A DNA stretch of 64,000 nt from Akebia trifoliata (Eukaryota; Streptophyta; Magnoliopsida; Ranunculales; Lardizabalaceae): the NCBI GenBank assembly GCA_017979445.1, contig CM030711.1, positions 41,587,560-41,651,559 on the forward strand, given 5' to 3'. Of the stretch, positions 1 to 12,100 are shown one piece after another. A model generated the notes under the pieces. It was given only the letters and a program-made list of their open reading frames with translations. It was not told the origin of the DNA and did no database searches. A program made the translations under genes and the position numbers. The first letter of the stretch is position 1; each line of letters starts with the position of its first letter.

Positions 1-502
1 CCTTTTCAAGGCGAATGTGCTCTCAACTTGAATGGCTCCTTCAGAGGTAAAGTCGGGGGAAAAAGATCTATAATTAGATATGACCAAGGAAAAAAAAACA
101 TTAAGAGCCTTGGTGGAAACCACACTTGGGGAATCGATTTTGTTCCATAAGTTTCAAGCGATCCTAAAAGGTTTGGACATGACAGATACTCTTCACATTA
201 GATCTCTGAATGTTAGAACGGACTCAAAAACAACTGTTGACTACATCAATGGCCTCAACAAGACCCCTTGGAAAGAAGAGAAGTTGGTCAAAGCCATCAA
301 AACTAGAGTATCATTATTCTACAAGATTGACTTCTCCTTCTGCTTTAGAGAGACAAATCAAGCTACTAATTTCCTAGCTAAGTACCGTACTGCCACTGGT
401 AGCATTAGGTTGGATCCTTTAAGCCTCCCTAGTAGTCTCAAGACCATCACACTTATGAAAGAATGTAAGGGTCTTCTGTGTTTTAGTTGGGGGTCTGCCT
501 AA
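1..502 (+). pseudogene. Decayed RNase H-like domain (plant LINE-type or RVT_3), 5' cut by window edge
   Basis: Frame 1 from base 1 reads an N-terminal RNase H strand (LNLNGSFRGK, then GGKRSIIRYDQGK). The fold continues in frame 2 from about base 80 to the stop at 500-502 with ESILFHKFQAILKGL, RTDSKTTVDYINGLNKTPW and FRETNQATNFLAK. This order (DGS strand, AE helix, DSK, then REGNxxADxLAK) is that of the RNase H domain found in plant non-LTR retrotransposons and related orphan proteins. The two halves lie in different frames, with the shift at or near the run of eight A at 91-98. The first catalytic Asp is Asn (NGS) and the helix Glu is replaced, while the DSK Asp remains. I infer a dead copy. 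The upstream reverse transcriptase, if any, lies outside the window. Confidence 0.7.
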
Positions 503-560
503 CCCCCCTTTAATTTTTGAAAAAAATAAATAAATAATTCAAAACCTAAATCAAGAGAGC

Positions 561-660
561 TTCTATTGTCACACCAACTTTTGCTAACACCACCCCAAGA
601 TGTGTATTGATTTATATATAAATTGGGGTGGCATTAACAAAAATTAGTGTGACAATAGAA
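561..660. mobile_element. 100-bp foldback MITE
   Basis: The two ends are near-perfect inverted complements (TTCTATTGTCACACCAAC on the left, its complement on the right), folding almost the whole unit around an AT-rich centre. A related small foldback at 5769-5862 has similar ends (CTATT..GGCACCCCAA), so this is a dispersed family. No coding capacity. I see no convincing target duplication. Confidence 0.65.
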
Positions 661-675
661 TTTGTCAAAATCAAT

Positions 676-1060
676 TATGGGTTTTGTTAACATATGCCCT
701 ATCGGCGAAAGTTTAAGTGCAATAAATACACATTGGGAATTGAATTTCTTATTAAAAAAAATGCCCACAAAAGATATTTTTATACCAAAAATACCCCCAA
801 ATGCTTATTTCCAAGGTGTATTTAGGGCACATGTTAACGAGACTCATCAATTATACATGAGTTTTGTTAAAGTGTGTCCAAAGGGTACATGTTAAGATGT
901 ATTAAATACACCTTGAAAATAAGCATTTGAGGGCTTATTTATTTATTTATTATAGAAAAAGTAATTTTTAGGATATTTTTTTTGTAGAAAAATAAAGTTT
1001 TGAGGTGAATTTAATGCATTTTAACAAGTGCCCCAAGGGCACATGTAAACAAAACCCATT
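676..1060. mobile_element. MITE-like element with GGGTTTTGTT terminal inverted repeats
   Basis: The left end ATGGGTTTTGTTAACATATG is matched in inverse orientation by the right end near 1035-1060 (GCACATGTAAACAAAACCCAT). A third partial copy of the terminal motif lies at 857-890, so the unit has internal sub-repeats. The short open frame at 662-895 lies entirely inside the element and has no recognisable domain. Confidence 0.55.
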
Positions 1061-1292
1061 ATATATAATGGTTATAGTTTCTATTTGTTCCAATACCTAA
1101 TAGCCAAAAAGTGGACTTGGCATATTGTTAATTATTTCAATTTATAATTTTATAAATATAAAGGTTCGGATTCTCTTGGCTCAAAAAATGATGTAAATTC
1201 AACATCTAACGATTGCCATTTTATGTGTATCCCAATAATACATATCTTCTGATGGTGATTGTCAATCAGTAGGTTTTGTGTTTACAAGCCTC

Positions 1293-1570
1293 TAGGGGGT
1301 TGGCTCAATGGCAATGTTGGATCGATAAGCGGTAAATGCCTGTAGATCGTGAATTTGATACACTGTATGAGCATTAATTCCTCAGGGGCTACCCGCGAGG
1401 GTGCACCCTCACTTACCTGGTGTGTGTGATATGCGAGTGTTGCACGTTCCCCACGACTAGTCCTTGGACAATACCATGGTCTATGGATTTCGGCAAAGCC
1501 TAGATACAGGTCCGATTCACTATCAACAGGGATATCCGATTATCCAAAATAAATAAATAAAGAAATAAAG
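1293..1570 (+). mobile_element. tRNA-derived SINE-like retroposon
   Basis: The unit begins with a pol III A-box-like motif (TTGGCTCAATGGC, about 1300) and has a degenerate B-box about 45 bases later (GTGAATTTGATAC). A roughly 200-bp body follows, ending in an A-rich tail (AAAATAAATAAATAAAGAAA, about 1546-1567). Box spacing and tail fit plant SINEs. The B-box is eroded, so this is an old copy, and the family is not identified. Confidence 0.5.
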
Positions 1571-4194
1571 ATGTTGTGTTTACACAATCAAGATTATGCA
1601 CTATTTCCTTAGTTAACTTGAACCCAACCCAAATATAAAACTTAAGATTATTGGTATTTATTTATTTGAAAACCAATCTACTTCAGTTACAAGACCCGGG
1701 GGGGTGACATTCTAATGTTTGATATCAATTGAAACCATGGTTTTAAAATTCGATATTTTGTTTCGCTTCGTCTTGGACCCTAGTGATATCAAGTCGACTT
1801 GTATGAATCATCTATCTCGTACACTCATACAAGGTAACCCCTTAACTCGATTTACAATTACTTAGTAATCCTATACATTTATATACAAATAATTATAACA
1901 TTTTTTATGGGTAGACATTATATTTTTTTTTCTGGATGATGGGGGAGTCTTGACTCTAGTCAATTATAACAAGTTCTTTTTTTTTGAAACAATGACGGGC
2001 ATTGCCAATCTTTATATAAAGAAAATGGGTATTTTATGATGTTCAATAAGTTGATTACTTTTTTCCAAAAATGTTCGTACATTGCCAATCCATGATAATA
2101 TTATTATTTAGGATAATTTCACAATTTTGGTAGAGCACAAATCAAGGTACTTACTATTTCATTGCAACCATTTCTCTTAAAATGTAATTTTATTTTGATT
2201 AAAAATTTTAAAAATATTATCTCTCTCACGTGTATAAATTTAAAATATGTTACTCCCCCTGATATTTATTATGCATATTGTGGAGGTATTTATTTATTTA
2301 ATCTGTACCAAGCAAGAGTACTTTGGGATGAATATGTACGGCTCTGGATTGCCAAATAGTGTGAATCCTTCTCAAGTCGACAAGTACCAATAGAGTTGGC
2401 ATCTAACTAAGGAAAGAAGAGGAAAGATAATATACAGTATTTAATGGGTATTCTTGAAAAGGACGAGCGTCTCTTTAGGATTAAGGGGGGGGGGTAAAAG
2501 TGAATTTTTTTTTTATGATGTATCATTAAAAGAAATTGAGGTTAAAAGATTAAAAATAATAAAATAATAAAATGAGTTAAAAGAGTAAAAGAGGAATAGT
2601 AAATTTAGAGAGAATGAAGAAGAAAGACAGTAAAATGAGTCTCACAAAAATTATAGATGGATGGAATGTTTGTCCTAACCGAATAAAAGATTTCCTCCCA
2701 TAAAGTGGGCTCGACAATTGTATTTTACAATATAGATGATTTGATTTTGAAAAGAAAATCCAATCAATTATGTACATAGGGCCAATATCTGTCGACATAC
2801 AATATAACAATGTGTTTTGTCTTATATGGACAAAAAAGTTTGGAATAGGTAGATGGGATTTGGTCAATCGCGTTTCCTATTAGTTTTTATTTTGATGTGT
2901 TGTAACTTTGGCCACACCTTTCACTTAATTAATAAAACTCACTTATGAAATATTAAAAAATGATGATTACTCGATTTCTTGTAAAGACTCATAATCTCAT
3001 ATCCATCTCGGTTGACTTTTAAAACCAAGTCCCTATTCATTGTGATTTAAAATTTTTTATTAGTATCGAATTAGACCGTAACCCGATCCAATTTGCATCC
3101 CATTTATAACTTTAATTTGCTAGAAATGTTGTGCTAGCTACTCACATTTGTGATTTGTGATATTAAGGCCACCAACCCAAAATTTGTACCAATCTGAACT
3201 TGATCAACTTGAGTATGCATTTGTTGTTAATAAATTTCTGTGCTAAGCCGATGAATCAATCATTTGATGCACACGTGCATTGAAAATTATTTAAAATGAA
3301 AATTTTAACCATTCAAAAATTCTCTCTACCTACCAATCGCACTTACTTTTGCAATACACATGGCGTCATGCCAATGGTTCATCAACTTAACACAAAAATT
3401 TGTTAACAATAAATGCGTACTCATCAACTTGAAGGCATGTGGTCCCAATCATGATTGACAGTTTTGTATTGATTTGTACCAAACACATGCCTTATTTTCA
3501 AATTTTCAATGCTCCGAAACATTAAAAAAAAAATTCCACTTTTCAAATTACAAGTATTGAGAAAATCCAAAATTAAGAATATAAGAAATTAAAATATATT
3601 TGGTTCGAATTTTTTTTTAAAACGGATTGGGGTACATCCGAATCTGATCCGAAATCCAAATTTTCATATTTTTTCGGATCGAATCTACTGTGACATCGGG
3701 TATAATTTGAATCATTGCCAGTCCTAGGCCCAACATGATATTTAACGAACTTATCTAATCCCTGCTGGCGTGTTAAACTGGATTACGGAACAAAATTATT
3801 GTCATGAATTAATAATGCAGCTCTAGATAAATTATGAACAAAATTATTGGAGATTTTATTTATTTATTTATTTATTATGACTAATAGATAACGATGACTA
3901 ACGGTATACTTTTTAGACGTTACGAGGGCCGTTATCACGAGGTTTGGGAGATGCAATCATGCAAATTAAATCGGATTTGCTTTCTTGAGAAAGAAACAAA
4001 AACTTGATTTGGAATTTAACGGCGTGATTAAAATAATTAAATTTAAAGTATATTAAATCGAAGACGTAGAACAAGGAGATTGCCACGTGTCAAAATAATA
4101 TGAAATCAAATTAGAAGAGTTGGTCGACCTTTAACGTTCAGACAGCATTAAAAGCTGTCCGGCCTCGTTATAATCATTCCCACTAGAATGCACT
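1571..4194. other. Intergenic DNA with no supported gene
   Basis: AT-rich sequence upstream of the RFS2-like gene. The longest open frames (2162-2359 and 2577-2867, opposite strands) show no domain or codon signature. At 2440-2650 a purine-rich stretch (GGATTAAGGGGG, then GTAAAAGAGG) resembles the repeat family seen at 8399-10429. A MITE end with the ACCATGGTTTTAAAATTCG motif lies at about 1735. A separate foldback at about 3203-3432 is listed on its own. Confidence 0.6.
3203..3432. repeat. Imperfect inverted repeat (foldback, about 48-bp arms)
   Basis: The segment from 3203 (TCAACTTGAGTATGCATTTG) is repeated as its inverse complement at about 3380-3432 (AATGCGTACTCATCAACTTGA), separated by about 130 bp. 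The motif TTTGTACCAA occurs just outside both sides in direct orientation (about 3185 and 3475) and could be the trace of a target duplication. No coding capacity. Confidence 0.5.
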
Positions 4195-4257
4195 TTTACC
4201 GATTGAAGTTAGAGAATCGGTTTTCTGGTGAGTTTAGTTTGAGTTTACAAAGTTTTC

Positions 4258-4640
4258 TGTTTGGTGTTTCGGTTCGTTTTAAGTGATTTTTTAAGGAATT
4301 TTTAGAAATTTATGCGATCGGTTTTGGTACAATGGAGATTAGGATTTTGAGATGTAAATGCTGTTGAGATTTCGCCTGGAAATGACGTTTTTTTTTTTTT
4401 TTTTTTTCATATAAATGTTCTATTTGGAGATTTTGTCATTTGGTTCAAGTTATAAGATTTCTCTTCTTGTTTCGGTTCGTTTGCGATGATTTTTGAGAAA
4501 TTTGTTTGATCGGTTTTGGCGCAATGTGGATTAAGATTTGGAGAAGCAAATGCTGTAGTGATTTCGCCTGGAAATGATGATGTGATGTTTTTTTTTTCTT
4601 TATATATAAAATGTTCGATTTGGAGATTTTATGATTGATT
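4258..4640 (+). repeat. Tandem duplication of about 190 bp in the leader region
   Basis: Copy 1 (about 4258-4448) and copy 2 (about 4464-4640) share the same word order: TGTTTCGGTTCGTTT, GATCGGTTTTGG, GATTTCGCCTGGAAATGA, a T-tract, then a (TTC/GTTC)TATTTGGAGATTTT-like end. The copies differ mainly in T-tract length and scattered substitutions. If this lies in a leader intron, the duplication enlarges that intron. Confidence 0.7.
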
Positions 4641-5768
4641 TTTGAAGAAATTAGATGTTTTCTTGGGTAAAATTTTAGTTCTTCTATGTTGTTGCGATAA
4701 GCATGAGCTTAAGGTGTTCTTCAGATTTGTTTGGAGAAAGCATCAAGGAGTGACTATAGACGCTCTCTCTTGCTCTTCTAGCGATTTTTGTTTGTTTTTT
4801 GTTTTTGTTTTTGTGTAAATCTGGAGAATTTGCTGGTTTACGGTTTCGATATCTTTACAGATCTGTTGATTTCGAAGCCCTAAACTCATTTCCTTGTTCA
4901 GATTCAAATCACAAAGCTCTTCGACGTTAAAAAACGAGAATTTTGGTGAAATCTCGTATATTTATTATTTTTTTCTTTTAAATTAAAAATTCACCAACTT
5001 TTCATTTCTCAGAAACCTAATTTTCATTAACAAATATGTTCGAATTGCGACCTTTTCGTAACGTTATTTTCATGAATCTCCCATCTTATAGCTTTAAGCT
5101 TTTTAATACTTTTTCTTGATAGATTCGCGAGTCAAAAAGTTCCGATTTAGATGGGATGGCGATACTTTGTTGAGAGAAGAACAGATCAGAAAATCAAAGT
5201 AACTTAATTTTCTGTCTTACTGGATTTCTCTCGGTAAAATGTTTCTTTTAGATAAATTTTAACTTTTTAAAGTTATTTTGGTAAATTATTCTATTTTGTA
5301 TGTGTCCTTCTCCGGTGTGGAATCATGGAAGAAAGAAAAGATTTTGCGAATTCATTAGAAAATGATTTTCTTGAGTAGATAGTTTCCTCATGGGCAGCTT
5401 TGGCTGGAAATATTTTTTTCCACTGACCTGCTACTTGGAAGCCCTGTTAACGCCAGAAGCAGATCCAATCAAAAAGAGTGAAATAGAGTACTTTTTAAAT
5501 CAATTTGTCGTGATAAAATAACATGCAAGCGAAGATGGCCAGTTTATCGTGATAAAATTGAGGTAAAAATTGATTTTATCACGAACACTGTGAGGAAAAC
5601 TGACCCCTCAACTTCTCATGGGATGTGAGTGGTACACTTGTTCTACCTACTTGTTGTCATCACCAAACCTGATGTGTATTTGTATTATTTTTGGGGTTTT
5701 AACAGCTGATGATTAAATTACTTAATGCCTCTGCAAGGCTAAATTATTTAACGTAAATATTAGATAGC

Positions 5769-6105
5769 TATTATTGGCACCCCAAATTTTACTTATTACA
5801 TCTCAATTAAAAATAAAATAAGTGAATGATTGAGATAAGTAAATGTTGAGGTGTCAATAGAAGCTCTCTCATTGTTTTGTTAGATTTCTATCTTTTTTGA
5901 GGTATTTTTTTTTTATTTAAAATTTTATATGAGCCTAATCATAATTGAAAGCAACTATTAAGATTGAACACATGTTATGATGTTTATAGTTTGAGCCAAA
6001 CCTTTGTAATGTTTGAAGGGTGTGTTTTGATCTTTAATTAGGGTGTAATAAATAATTTAATAAATTAGTATGCAACAAGTAAAAGTTGGGGTGCCAATAA
6101 CAGTT
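5769..6105. mobile_element. Small foldback MITE(s) with GGCACCCCAA-type ends
   Basis: At 5769-5862 a unit of about 94 bp begins CTATTATTGGCACCCCAA and ends in its approximate inverse (GAGGTGTCAATAG). A further inverse copy of the left end lies at 6070-6105 (AGTTGGGGTGCCAATAACAG), so either two insertions or one larger 5769-6105 element is present. It lies immediately 5' of the RFS2 start codon, within the likely leader. Confidence 0.5.
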
Positions 6106-6178
6106 CTCAAATATTATTAATTTTTTTATTAAATAAGTCATATAAGATGAATCTTTTTTTACGTTCTTTGTTTAACTG

Positions 6179-9100
6179 ATGGAGCAGTTACAATCGAAAA
6201 TGACGGTGACACCGAAGATCTCGATCAACGATGGGGAACTTGTGGTTCATGGGAAGACCATATTGACAAGTGTACCAGAAAATATTATTTTGACTCCAGG
6301 GTCAGGTGTGGGGTTAGTAGCTGGTGCTTTCATTGGTGCCACGTCGTCTGTTAGCAAAAGTCTTCATGTTTTTCCCATTGGCACGCTTGAGTAAGTATCT
6401 CTCTCATCACCCACTTCTATCATTCTATGATGCTAAACAGCTATTTTACTCAAGTTTTTAATTTATTTGTTGCAAAAAGTGTACGTGGTGACGCATTTAG
6501 CCAAACAAACCTGCTGAGATAGTGTTTTTCAGTTACTATAATCACAACCAGGAATTTTTTAGGCCCCTTCATGTGGAATTTTTAAATATGAAAAGATAAA
6601 TTACACATATATACCCTTATTGTATTACTCTGGGTGCCCACCTTCATCTATTCTACGGAATGAAAATCCTAATCATCTTACCATCTTCTCTGTCCTTTCT
6701 TCATTCTTCTCCACCATCCCTCTCTCTCTCAGTTTCAATGAGGGTCTTCTCCTTCTTTGATCTTATGCTTTTTTCTCTTAACACCGCAAAAATCAATCGA
6801 CTCGAAATCATTCACATGAAAAAATTTATGTGTGAAAGGTTCGGTATGCTAGTGCCGAAATATTATTTCAAGGTTCAGCACATACCTATTGATCCTATAC
6901 ACAAAGATTCAACATTGGCATATTGAACCAGAGATTTACACGAGAAAGTTATGTTTGATAGGTACTTATCAAATATGTTTTGTAACGACCGGTAGTTACC
7001 TACAAAACAAAATTTTCTCTTGTAAATCTTTGTATTTGGTATGTCATTACATACCGAGTTGGTTTTATAATGTACAGTAGGTACTTACTGAATCAGCTAA
7101 AACAAGTTTGGTTATAACCTATCAAAATTCGTTCAGTGACTCTTGAGAATTTTAGTAAGTGGGCATAAATAGTATTATGAAAAATTATGTGGGCTAGTGG
7201 CACAACTCAAATTTGTATAAAAAAATGAAAAAAAGGGTTCTTGCACCCACCATTTGTGCTCTATGCAGCCACTTACTTTTTGCACCTCCAAAACCCGCTC
7301 GTCTCGACACATTCACTACCTCAACCTCATTCATTTACTCTGTGCTCCCCCTCAAACCTCATTTGTTCTTCTTCATTGTCCTCTCTCTCTCCTCATTCTT
7401 CTCCACATATATACTCACTCTCTTTTATTCTTCTTATTTGCATCTATGAAAATTTTCAACAAGTGTTTCAACGAGATTTCGTGATACATAAAGCAATACC
7501 CTTAGGACTTGCAAAATGAGCTATAAATGACCATAGCTACTCCTGATCTAGGGATTTTTATGAAATTTCGATATAAAAAAAAAAAATCGAACAAAACTTC
7601 ATTCGATAGGTCAATACTGAATACTACAATAGAGATTTAGTAGGTTCCTATCAAATCAATTTAGAAAGATTTGATAAGGAACCTATTGTGTTAGATTCGG
7701 TAGGATCCTACTGAGTCACAATGGAAATTTCAGTAGCTTCCTATTGAAGAAAGGTTAACCTTTTTTAAAGTGGGTGTGGAAAGTTTCTTGTTAGGGTCAA
7801 TTTGGTCATTTCATCACTTTTTTCTCTTTAAGTGAGTTCATAGAGCACATATGGTACGTGCAAGTGTAACGCCCTAAAGGAAAAAAAAAGAAAAGAAAAA
7901 AAAAGAGATAATGGTTTTAGTAGGGTGATTTAGAATTACCCCTTCATGTTTTAGTGAATATTTGAGATACCCCCCATATTCTAAAAATGATGACGTGCCC
8001 CTTGACCTTGGTCTTCTTGAGAAACTCGTAGAAAATGATTTAAATTGTCTTCCATTCATCCTCTTGAACCTCTTGAGAAAAACCTTGATTTTTTAGCTAA
8101 AAAACCCATCATCTCTTGCTTCCCCAAAAATCCAATCTTATTCTTGAGATTTGGAGGGTTCAAGGAGATAGAACCTCAAATATGAGGATGAAGGTAAAAA
8201 TTATAACCCTAGAAGTTGAGTACAATAGGGTTTTTTTTTTTTTTTTTTCTGCAAGGGGCGGGGGGGGGGGGGAGCAATCAAGTGTTTTTAGCTAGATCTT
8301 GAAGATAAGGGCATTTAGGCCATCTTTCATTTATTTCTCACAGAAGACATAGGTCAAGTGGGTAATGCCATCAGTTTGAAAACAAAAAGGTATCTCGGGC
8401 ATCCTCTTTGGGGGTTAAAGGGGGTAAAAGAGGAAATATAGTAAAATTAGTAGGGTATTATTTTAGAAGGGGGAAAAAAGGAAAGACAATCAAATTGAAT
8501 AGTGTATTATTGAAAAAATGGGGATAAAGTTGAAGGGATTTTCTTGGAAAAGGGGGAGAAGAGGAAAATCTATAAAGTTGGGGGTATTCTTGGGAAATGG
8601 ATGAAGAGAGAAGATAGATGAGGGACAACTGTCGTTGAGATATGTTGTTTATGGGTATGAATCTTGGAGTGGAGTCCACTATTGTGTTTTATTATATAGG
8701 CACCGACATCCTATTTGGGTTAAAGGGGTAAAAGATAAAGTATAATAAAGTTAGAGGGGTATTATTGAAAAAGGGGAAGGAGAGGAAAGACAATAAAGTT
8801 GAATGGGGAGAAGAGGAAAGGAAATAAAGTGGGGTTGTTTGAACCCCACTCTTTTATCTCAATCTTTATATCCCACAAAATTATAGTTAAGGGGGGTCCA
8901 CTGTTGTGTTTTATTATTACGGTATAAACATCCTCTTTAGGGTTAAAGAGGTAAAAGAGAAAAGAAATTCACATCAGGGGAAAGAAAATAAAGTTGAAGG
9001 GGGGTAAGATGAATGGAAATAAAGTGGGGTTGTGTGGACCTCACTCACTTGTCTCAGTCTTTATATCCCACAAAATTGTAGCTGAGCGGGGTCCACCATT

Positions 9101-12100
9101 GTGTTTTATTATATAGATATATAATTTGGCTAAAACCGAATAGAGGTTGACCTACTTCATTCACCAAGCGAATGACCTTCGATTTGAGGGAACAACTAAA
9201 ACAACCATCTCGCTCTTTCCTTTCTTCGGTGCTACCTTTTTCTTTCCAAGGGATGGGGTTGGGGTGTATAAGAACCTTTTTATTGAGGATGCCCGGGAAC
9301 AACTCCTAGGTCAATTAAGGATCAAATGTTGGAACCTCATGGGTAAGGAGAAGGTAATGGAATTGATAGAGAAATTCATAGACCTAGGTGGGATAGGAGA
9401 ATTGATAAAGGGAATAGAGATGATGATAGAGATCATACTGAGAAACAGAAGAATTCCGTACGGGTACAACTCTTATTTGAACGAAGTTAAAAAAATGCGA
9501 TCTTTGTTGTCTAATAGAACAAACACTAATACCTTAATTGAGTCGGTCAAGATCAAATCTGTTTATCAAAGTGCTTCTCCGATTGCTCAAGACATCTCTT
9601 TTCAACCGAGGAACAAAACAAGAGCATTTCGTTCCATTTTTAGTAAATCCCTCGCTTGGTCAGCGCTGGAAGAATTCCATCTATACGGACATTTTAGTCT
9701 AGTAAGAACCCCCTAAGTAATCCCATAGGAACTAAAGGGAAAACAAAAACTCCCTATAAAAGCTAGGTTTATGAAATGAAATTTGAATGATACTATTACG
9801 AATAGAGGAATACATCATGCCATAAATATGATTACAGAGAAAGAGAATGTAAGAATATGCAGGGACTATATATGAGTATTTTGGTTATAAAACACAATGG
9901 TGGGCTCGACTCAACTATAGTTTTGTGGGATATAAAGATTGAGACAAAGGAATGGGGTGGGTCCACACAACCCTACTTTATTGCCTTTCTTCTTCTCCCC
10001 CTTCAATTTTTATTGTTGTCATCTCCTCTCCCCTTTTTCAATAATACCCCTATAACTTTACTTTATTTCCTCTTTTACCCCTTTAACCCCACGGCATGGA
10101 CAAACCACAACGGGGGGTCCCACCCTCTATCCCAAGATTAATACCGTTAAACAACCTATCTCAAGGAAAGGTTTTATCTTTTTTACTTTTTCTCTTCATC
10201 CTCTTTCCACCCCTAACTTTGTTCTCTTTCTTGTTCTATTTCTTCTTCTATCCTTCAACTTCACCTCTCCAGCTTTATTGTCTTTCCTCTTCACCCCACT
10301 TTCTTAATAATACCTCTCCAACTTTATTATTTTCCTATTTTACCCTCTTTATCCAATTTTTTTTAAATAATACCTCTCTAGCTTTATTATTTTTCCTCTG
10401 TTACCCTCTTAACTCCAAAGAGGATGTTCGTGTCGTAGGCACAGATCAAGAGCAAACTATTTGGCCAATGTTTTAGCCAACGCGTTTTGTCCTATATGGG
10501 TTATAAATTGCAAAATAGGCTGATTTTTTATGAGGATGATCTTTATGGTGAGATATCATCTTCAGCAAAAACCATCCCACTCCAAAACTGCTAACCCCAT
10601 CAAAAGATGGTTTACAAAAAAAAATGGACGGTCCACGATTTTTTGACTTGTAAACTAGGGTTAGAAGTTTCGGAATGGGTTGAGTTTTGGTGAGGATGAT
10701 ATATATAGGACAAAACACATCAGCTCTTGATCTTCATCCACATATATATAGGTTCCGTTCGGTAGACAACGTTAGGGAGACAGCGTTTGTCCTATATGGG
10801 TTAGAAGTTTCGGAATGGGCTGATTTTTGTGAGGATGATCTCTATGGTGAGGAGATTATCCTCAAAAAAAATCAGCCACCGAAACTTCTAAGCCCATCAA
10901 AAGTGGTTTAGAATCGTGGACCCTCGATCTTTTACCGTTAATTTGTAAATCACTTTCAATGGGGTTAGAAGTTTCAGATTGGGTTGATTTTTTGTGAGGA
11001 TGATCCCCTCACCATAGAGGTCATCTTCACAAAAAATCAGCCCAATCCGAAACTTTTAAGCCATATAGGAAATTTTTTGTCCCCCAATGTTTCCCGCTAA
11101 CATTGTCTGCCGAATGCTACCCTATATATATTGGAACCAAGGTATCCAGACCTCTTAGAGCACTTAACTATTCCTTGGGGCATCTGCAGTCCTCCTCCCC
11201 CCCACAACATGCACCAGGTAATTTTGGTATAAATCCTCGAGGATAGCCCTTATGGTGGGATTCAAGCTCAAGAGCTCCACTCACTGAGGCGTGGTCTTGG
11301 CCATCTCATCAATAGGGATTTAGTATCTCATATATTTATTGAAATGCGGAGGGGTCATTCTAGTGGCACCCCCTTTTTCTCAGTGCAACAACTTACTATG
11401 TATACCACCCCGAAATCTCTAAATTCTCTTTGCACCAAATAAAAAGAATTTATTTGTTATTCCATGCTCCCACTTGTTATTCTTGATCAAAGAAACCGAA
11501 TCTCATTCAGTGTTCTTCTTCTACTCTTATTCCTCTTTAAACAAAGATTGATTGCACCAACTTAAATTAAAAGAATTTATTTGAGTTCACATTGCACCCA
11601 CCTTTTTGTTTCAGTGCAACACCTTAATGAATCCAACTAAAAAATTAGTCAAATGACTAAATTGATCCCAGCAAAGTACTCTCCACTCCCACCTATTTCC
11701 CTTTCCGAACAAATTTATTTTTGGATATCTTGCATTAAGCTTGGATTTTGTAAGGAAATTCATTAAAATACCCTCGAACTTTAAATAATAGTTGAAATAA
11801 TTGGAAGAAAGTGAAATTACTCTCAAACTTTCTTACAAGTCTAGTACGAAATCCTTGTTGAAACCTTAGTAGATGCAAGGAAGAAAAAGAGAAAGGTGAT
11901 TCAAGAAGAAGAAGATGATGACGAACTACTCTGCAACTGATTTTGATTTAGGAAGGAAGAATGAGAGTGGTAGAAGAACATTAAATGAGGTTCAATTACT
12001 TTAATGAATAGTAACAAGTTGGTGCACAGAGTAACCCAAATAAATCCATTTTTTTGGGCTGCTAAATAGAGAATTTAGAGATTTTGGGCATGGTGTACAT

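Larger units (their letters stand above)
4195..6178 (+). promoter_or_regulatory. Putative promoter and 5' leader region of the RFS2-like gene
   Basis: The 2 kb before the first coding exon. No TATA box or transcription start can be fixed from sequence alone. The stretch from about 4200 is T-rich with repeated TTTTNGTT and GATTTTG words, typical of a plant 5'-UTR intron. CAG/GT-like sites around 4220-4230 and an acceptor-like T-rich tract before 6179 would allow a leader intron. It contains a local duplication (4258-4640) and small foldback insertions near 5769-6105. Confidence 0.35.
8399..10429. mobile_element. 2-kb inverted-repeat structure enclosing a mitochondrial fragment
   Basis: The left end (CATCCTCTTTGGGGGTTAAA, from about 8399) is matched inversely at the right end (TTAACTCCAAAGAGGATG, ending about 10428). 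Several hundred bases inward keep the same word order on opposite strands: GGGGTAAAAGAGG, TATTATTGAAAAAGGGG, AATAAAGTTGAAGGGG, AATAAAGTGGGGTTGTGTGG, then the CCACAAAATTGTAG and TGTGTTTTATTATATAG words. The left arm has about three direct copies of the unit (about 8400-8690, 8700-8925, 8930-9115); the right arm (about 9885-10429) has about two in reverse. The centre holds the rps3 fragment. It lies wholly inside RFS2 intron 1. I see no clear target duplication, so whether this is one mobile unit or an array of separate insertions is open. Confidence 0.6.

Noticed and set aside
7213..7519. Three overlapping Ser/Leu/Pro-rich frames in RFS2 intron 1
   Set aside because: Created by a CT-rich tract; no conserved motif, no splice context, overlapping in three phases.
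9054..9302. 82-aa minus-strand frame over the rps3 fragment
   Set aside because: Antisense shadow of the rps3-like frame and left repeat arm.
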